From JARRNJ01 sp037385045 (lineage in GTDB: Bacteria; Pseudomonadota; Gammaproteobacteria; JASBUN01), in the NCBI GenBank assembly GCA_037385045.1, contig JARRNJ010000017.1:1-64000 (forward strand): DNA of 64,000 nt. Reading direction: 5' to 3'. The first letter of the stretch is position 1. The number at the start of each line of letters is the position of its first letter. Shown one piece after another: positions 61,805 through 64,000 of this stretch. Under the pieces are notes generated by a model, which saw only the letters and a list, made by a program, of their open reading frames with translations, was not told where the DNA came from and searched no databases. A program made the position numbers and the translations under genes.

Positions 61805-62801
61805 CCGGCGCCGGTTCGCGCCCGGCTCCGGCAATGCCGCTGCTGTGCTCGTTCAGGTGAACGACCAACGACACGCGGCGATTGCGGGCCCGGCCCGCGG
61901 CGGTGTCATTGCCGGCCCGGGGCCGGGTGTCGGCGTAGCCGATGGCGCGCAGCCGGTCGGCGCTTACACCACACTGGATCAGGAACCGCGTGACGTTGGT
62001 GGCGCGGGCGGCGGAAAGCTCCCAGTTGGACGGATAGCGGGCCGTGTGGATGGGCCGGTTGTCGGTATGGCCCTCCACCGACACTGGGTAGGCGCTTTGC
62101 TTTAGCAGTTCGGCCACGCGCTCGAGGACCTGCCGCCCGGCGGGTTTGAGGTCGGCACTGCCCGCATCGAACAATACGTCGTCCTTGATCACCAGGTTGA
62201 CCTTGGTTGCCGTGCGGGCGACCTCCACCTGATCGCGGATATCCGCCGGGACCACGAAGGCTGTCGCGGTAGCCGGCGAGGCGAGGTGGGCCGCCGGCGC
62301 AGCTGACGCCGGTTGCGCGGTGGGCCTGGCTTCGGGTTTCGCGGGCGAAGCCCCGCTGCGTACAGCGGCCGCCACTGTCAGGTCGATCGGGTTGAACAGG
62401 GCGTTGCGCAGCTGTTGCCCGAAATCGGCGGAAGGGCCCGGGGCATGGCGCCTGGGCGTGGCCGTAGCGGTGCTGTTCGACGTGTGGCCGACGGGCTTGC
62501 GGGCATTGGCGGCGGCCGGCGTCGGCGCATGCCGCGGCGCCACCGGGCTGCCAGTCGGTTCGGTTTTACTGGATGGTGTGGAAACATGGGCCACGACCGA
62601 CGCCGGGTCGGGTTTTGTCGGATCAGGTGTTCGCTGCACCACCAGCAACACCACGAACAGGGTCAACAGCAGCATGAGGATGTCGACGAAACTGACCATC
62701 CAGCCGTCGCTCTCGGGCGGCGGATCGACATCCGCCGGCGCCGCGGCGAAGTCGTAGCGTACCGGGTGGACAGGCGCCGGAATGGGGCCGGTGGGCCGCA
62801 T
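61743..62801 (-). CDS. motB: MotB-family OmpA-like protein
   Basis: Protein of 352 residues with one membrane helix (about 36-57) holding the stator aspartate Asp40 (SFVDILMLLLTL), an unusually long low-complexity Pro/Ala/Thr linker (about 58-190), and a C-terminal OmpA-like peptidoglycan-binding domain (about 205-320: DVLFDAGSADLKPAG, VEGHTDNRPI, NWELSAARA). It forms an ion-driven stator with MotA. The gene follows motA by six bases. Its 3' end overlaps the converging TolC-like gene. A paralogous stator system is possible because no flagellar genes are seen here. Confidence 0.85.
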   Translation of the reverse strand: MRPTGPIPAPVHPVRYDFAAAPADVDPPPESDGWMVSFVDILMLLLTLFVVLLVVQRTPDPTKPDPASVVAHVSTPSSKTEPTGSPVAPRHAPTPAAANARKPVGHTSNSTATATPRRHAPGPSADFGQQLRNALFNPIDLTVAAAVRSGASPAKPEARPTAQPASAAPAAHLASPATATAFVVPADIRDQVEVARTATKVNLVIKDDVLFDAGSADLKPAGRQVLERVAELLKQSAYPVSVEGHTDNRPIHTARYPSNWELSAARATNVTRFLIQCGVSADRLRAIGYADTRPRAGNDTAAGRARNRRVSLVVHLNEHSSGIAGAGREPAPVSGADSPVAAAPLPPADASR

Positions 62802-62807
62802 CGCCGT

Positions 62808-63620
62808 TCAGGCCGCCTTGAGCATGGACGGCGCGGCCGGGGCGGCGTCGTGCTGCTGCAGGACGTAGGTCGTCAACGCCTCCTTGATCACGGTCGGGTG
62901 GCGGCGTTGATAGAGCAGGACGATGCCCTCGACGATCATGTTCATGACCATCACCCGGTGCTGTATCCGCCGCTCCATCTTCATGGCCAGGGGCTTGAAC
63001 ACCATGTTGGCGAGCACCAGGCCGTAGAGGGTGGTGATCAGGGCAAAAGACATGGTCTGGCCGATCACCGGCAGGGCGGCGTGGCCCAGATTGCCAAGCA
63101 TCTGGATGAGGCCGAACAGCGTGCCCAGCATGCCGAATGCCGGAGCAAAGGTGGCGAGGGTGCGCAGTATATGCGCGTCGCCCTGCTCCTTGGCGCGCAC
63201 TGCGGCGATGCGCCATTGCATGACCTTGACGATGTCGTCCAGCGGTTCGCGGTCGATGACCAACTGCGCGCCGGTGCGCAGCAACGGATCGCCGACCTGG
63301 TCGAGCGCCTGTTCGGCGGCGGCGATATTGCCGGCGCGGTGCCAATGGGCCACGTTCAACAGCTGGTTGAGTTCATCGTCGATGCTCACGTCGTGGTCGT
63401 GAAGCAGCGTGCGCAGGGATTTCAGCACCCGCAGCACGTCGGCGGCCGGCCGGCTCACCAGGGTGGCAGCCAGGGTCCCGCCCAGGACCATGAGCAGCCC
63501 GGGGAGATTGAACAGGGTGGCCAGGTGCTCGTGGGAGACCGTGGCGGTCACAGTCAGGATCATCAGCCCGCCCAGCAGGCCGATGAGGGTCGATTTGCGC
63601 GTCGCGGTCATTCGGTGCAT
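62808..63620 (-). CDS. motA: MotA/TolQ/ExbB-family stator protein
   Basis: Membrane protein of 270 residues with four membrane segments (about 10-28, 34-53, 150-172, 180-203), a large cytoplasmic loop and a cytoplasmic tail, as in MotA/PomA. The signature APAFGMLGTLFGLIQML is present. With MotB it should drive flagellar rotation or another ion-powered process. The ATG at 63620 has GGAGGG five bases upstream; an ATG three codons later lacks good spacing. Confidence 0.87.
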   Translation of the reverse strand: MHRMTATRKSTLIGLLGGLMILTVTATVSHEHLATLFNLPGLLMVLGGTLAATLVSRPAADVLRVLKSLRTLLHDHDVSIDDELNQLLNVAHWHRAGNIAAAEQALDQVGDPLLRTGAQLVIDREPLDDIVKVMQWRIAAVRAKEQGDAHILRTLATFAPAFGMLGTLFGLIQMLGNLGHAALPVIGQTMSFALITTLYGLVLANMVFKPLAMKMERRIQHRVMVMNMIVEGIVLLYQRRHPTVIKEALTTYVLQQHDAAPAAPSMLKAA

Positions 63621-63929
63621 GGCTGCCCTCCTTAATGACCCTGACCTCAGCAAGTTTCGTACCCGTGCTACAACGTGCGCCGGGTTGACGAACCAATGCA
63701 TTGAATTACGGTCGGAAATTGAATCGTTGCGTGCTGCTGGCGGCAATGTCGGCATGACGCCGACGGGGCGGGGCGGCAAATGATTGCCTCCCGACGCGGC
63801 AAGCGGGTGCGCACGATCCCATACCCGCTCCGGGGTTGGTGGCCGGCCGTGCGCGGCGGGGGCGAAGCGGCCATAATGAAGGGTCGGGGACCGGCCGAGC
63901 CGGCACCCGGAGCGACTCAGGAGACTGGC

Positions 63930-64000
63930 ATGGCAGATACTTCAACAGGCTGGACCCGCAACCAGGTCATCGGTCTGTCCGTGTTTGTTGCCGCCGTGAT
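63930..64000 (+). CDS. Start of a membrane-protein gene, cut by the window end
   Basis: An ATG at 63930 with a CAGGAG ribosome-binding site opens a frame (MADTSTGWTRNQVIGLSVF, then VAAVI) that ends with the window. The last residues are hydrophobic, like a first membrane helix. Too little is present to name the family. Confidence 0.5.
   Translation, partial: MADTSTGWTRNQVIGLSVFVAAV

Overview
The window is high-GC DNA packed with genes on both strands. Its gene content points to a free-living, respiring gammaproteobacterium, probably a Chromatiales or Ectothiorhodospiraceae-like sulfur or chemolithotrophic bacterium. The pointers are many c-type cytochromes, DsrE-type proteins, an SQR-like flavoprotein, cyanase, thiocyanate-hydrolase genes, NnrU, bacteriohemerythrin and abundant c-di-GMP and chemotaxis signalling. 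The taxonomy is inferred; no rRNA, tRNA, transposase or CRISPR array was found.

Layout. 0-7.8 kb: two chemoreceptors (one with a periplasmic c-heme motif, one with a sigma-28-like promoter and a bacteriohemerythrin behind it), a DUF4824/DUF2157 membrane pair, a lipase-like hydrolase and a cytochrome c'-like protein. 7.9-14.4 kb: a minus-strand operon with overlapping genes: TonB-dependent receptor, anchored periplasmic protein, NapH-type ferredoxin, DsbD/TauE-like membrane protein, ExbB, ExbD, TonB. It looks like a dedicated uptake system with a redox step. 14.7-19.3 kb: a c-di-GMP block (PAS-GAF-HD-GYP, response regulator-CheC, PAS-GGDEF). 20-26 kb: GlcF-like protein, then a cyanate/thiocyanate locus (cynR, cynS, methyltransferase, scnA, a broken scnC, scnB). 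26.4-34.3 kb: cytochrome b and SQR-like protein, two further diguanylate cyclases, an orphan ParA, an ECF sigma factor with its small membrane partner.

34.7-46.1 kb mixes intact genes (NnrU, transglutaminase-like, OsmC, metallo-hydrolase, nitrilase, RecQ) with a striking number of damaged ones: a flavin reductase-like gene and a GFA gene that each lack an internal block, an HDOD gene with a deletion and frameshift, and fragments of a sigma factor, an SDR, a DsrE protein, a membrane protein and an AraC regulator. Two copies of a 143-bp dispersed repeat (about 91% identical, no gaps) lie at 28.6 and 38.3 kb; the second is beside the sigma-factor stub.

46.3-64 kb: Bcp peroxiredoxin, TetR plus O-methyltransferase, GNAT, Nudix, a TorF-type outer membrane protein, a coiled-coil protein with three exact 52-residue repeats, a DHC/SHP/cytochrome b cluster in which the cytochrome b carries its own DHC-like domain, DUF502, an exported DsrE-like protein, a TetR-controlled tripartite efflux system with a clear symmetric operator, and a MotA/MotB pair. 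The last gene is cut by the window end.

The likeliest noteworthy items are the TonB/redox operon, the degraded thiocyanate hydrolase gamma gene, the recurring short internal deletions (real decay or assembly error), the structured repeat, and a strong terminator inside the cynR-cynS leader.
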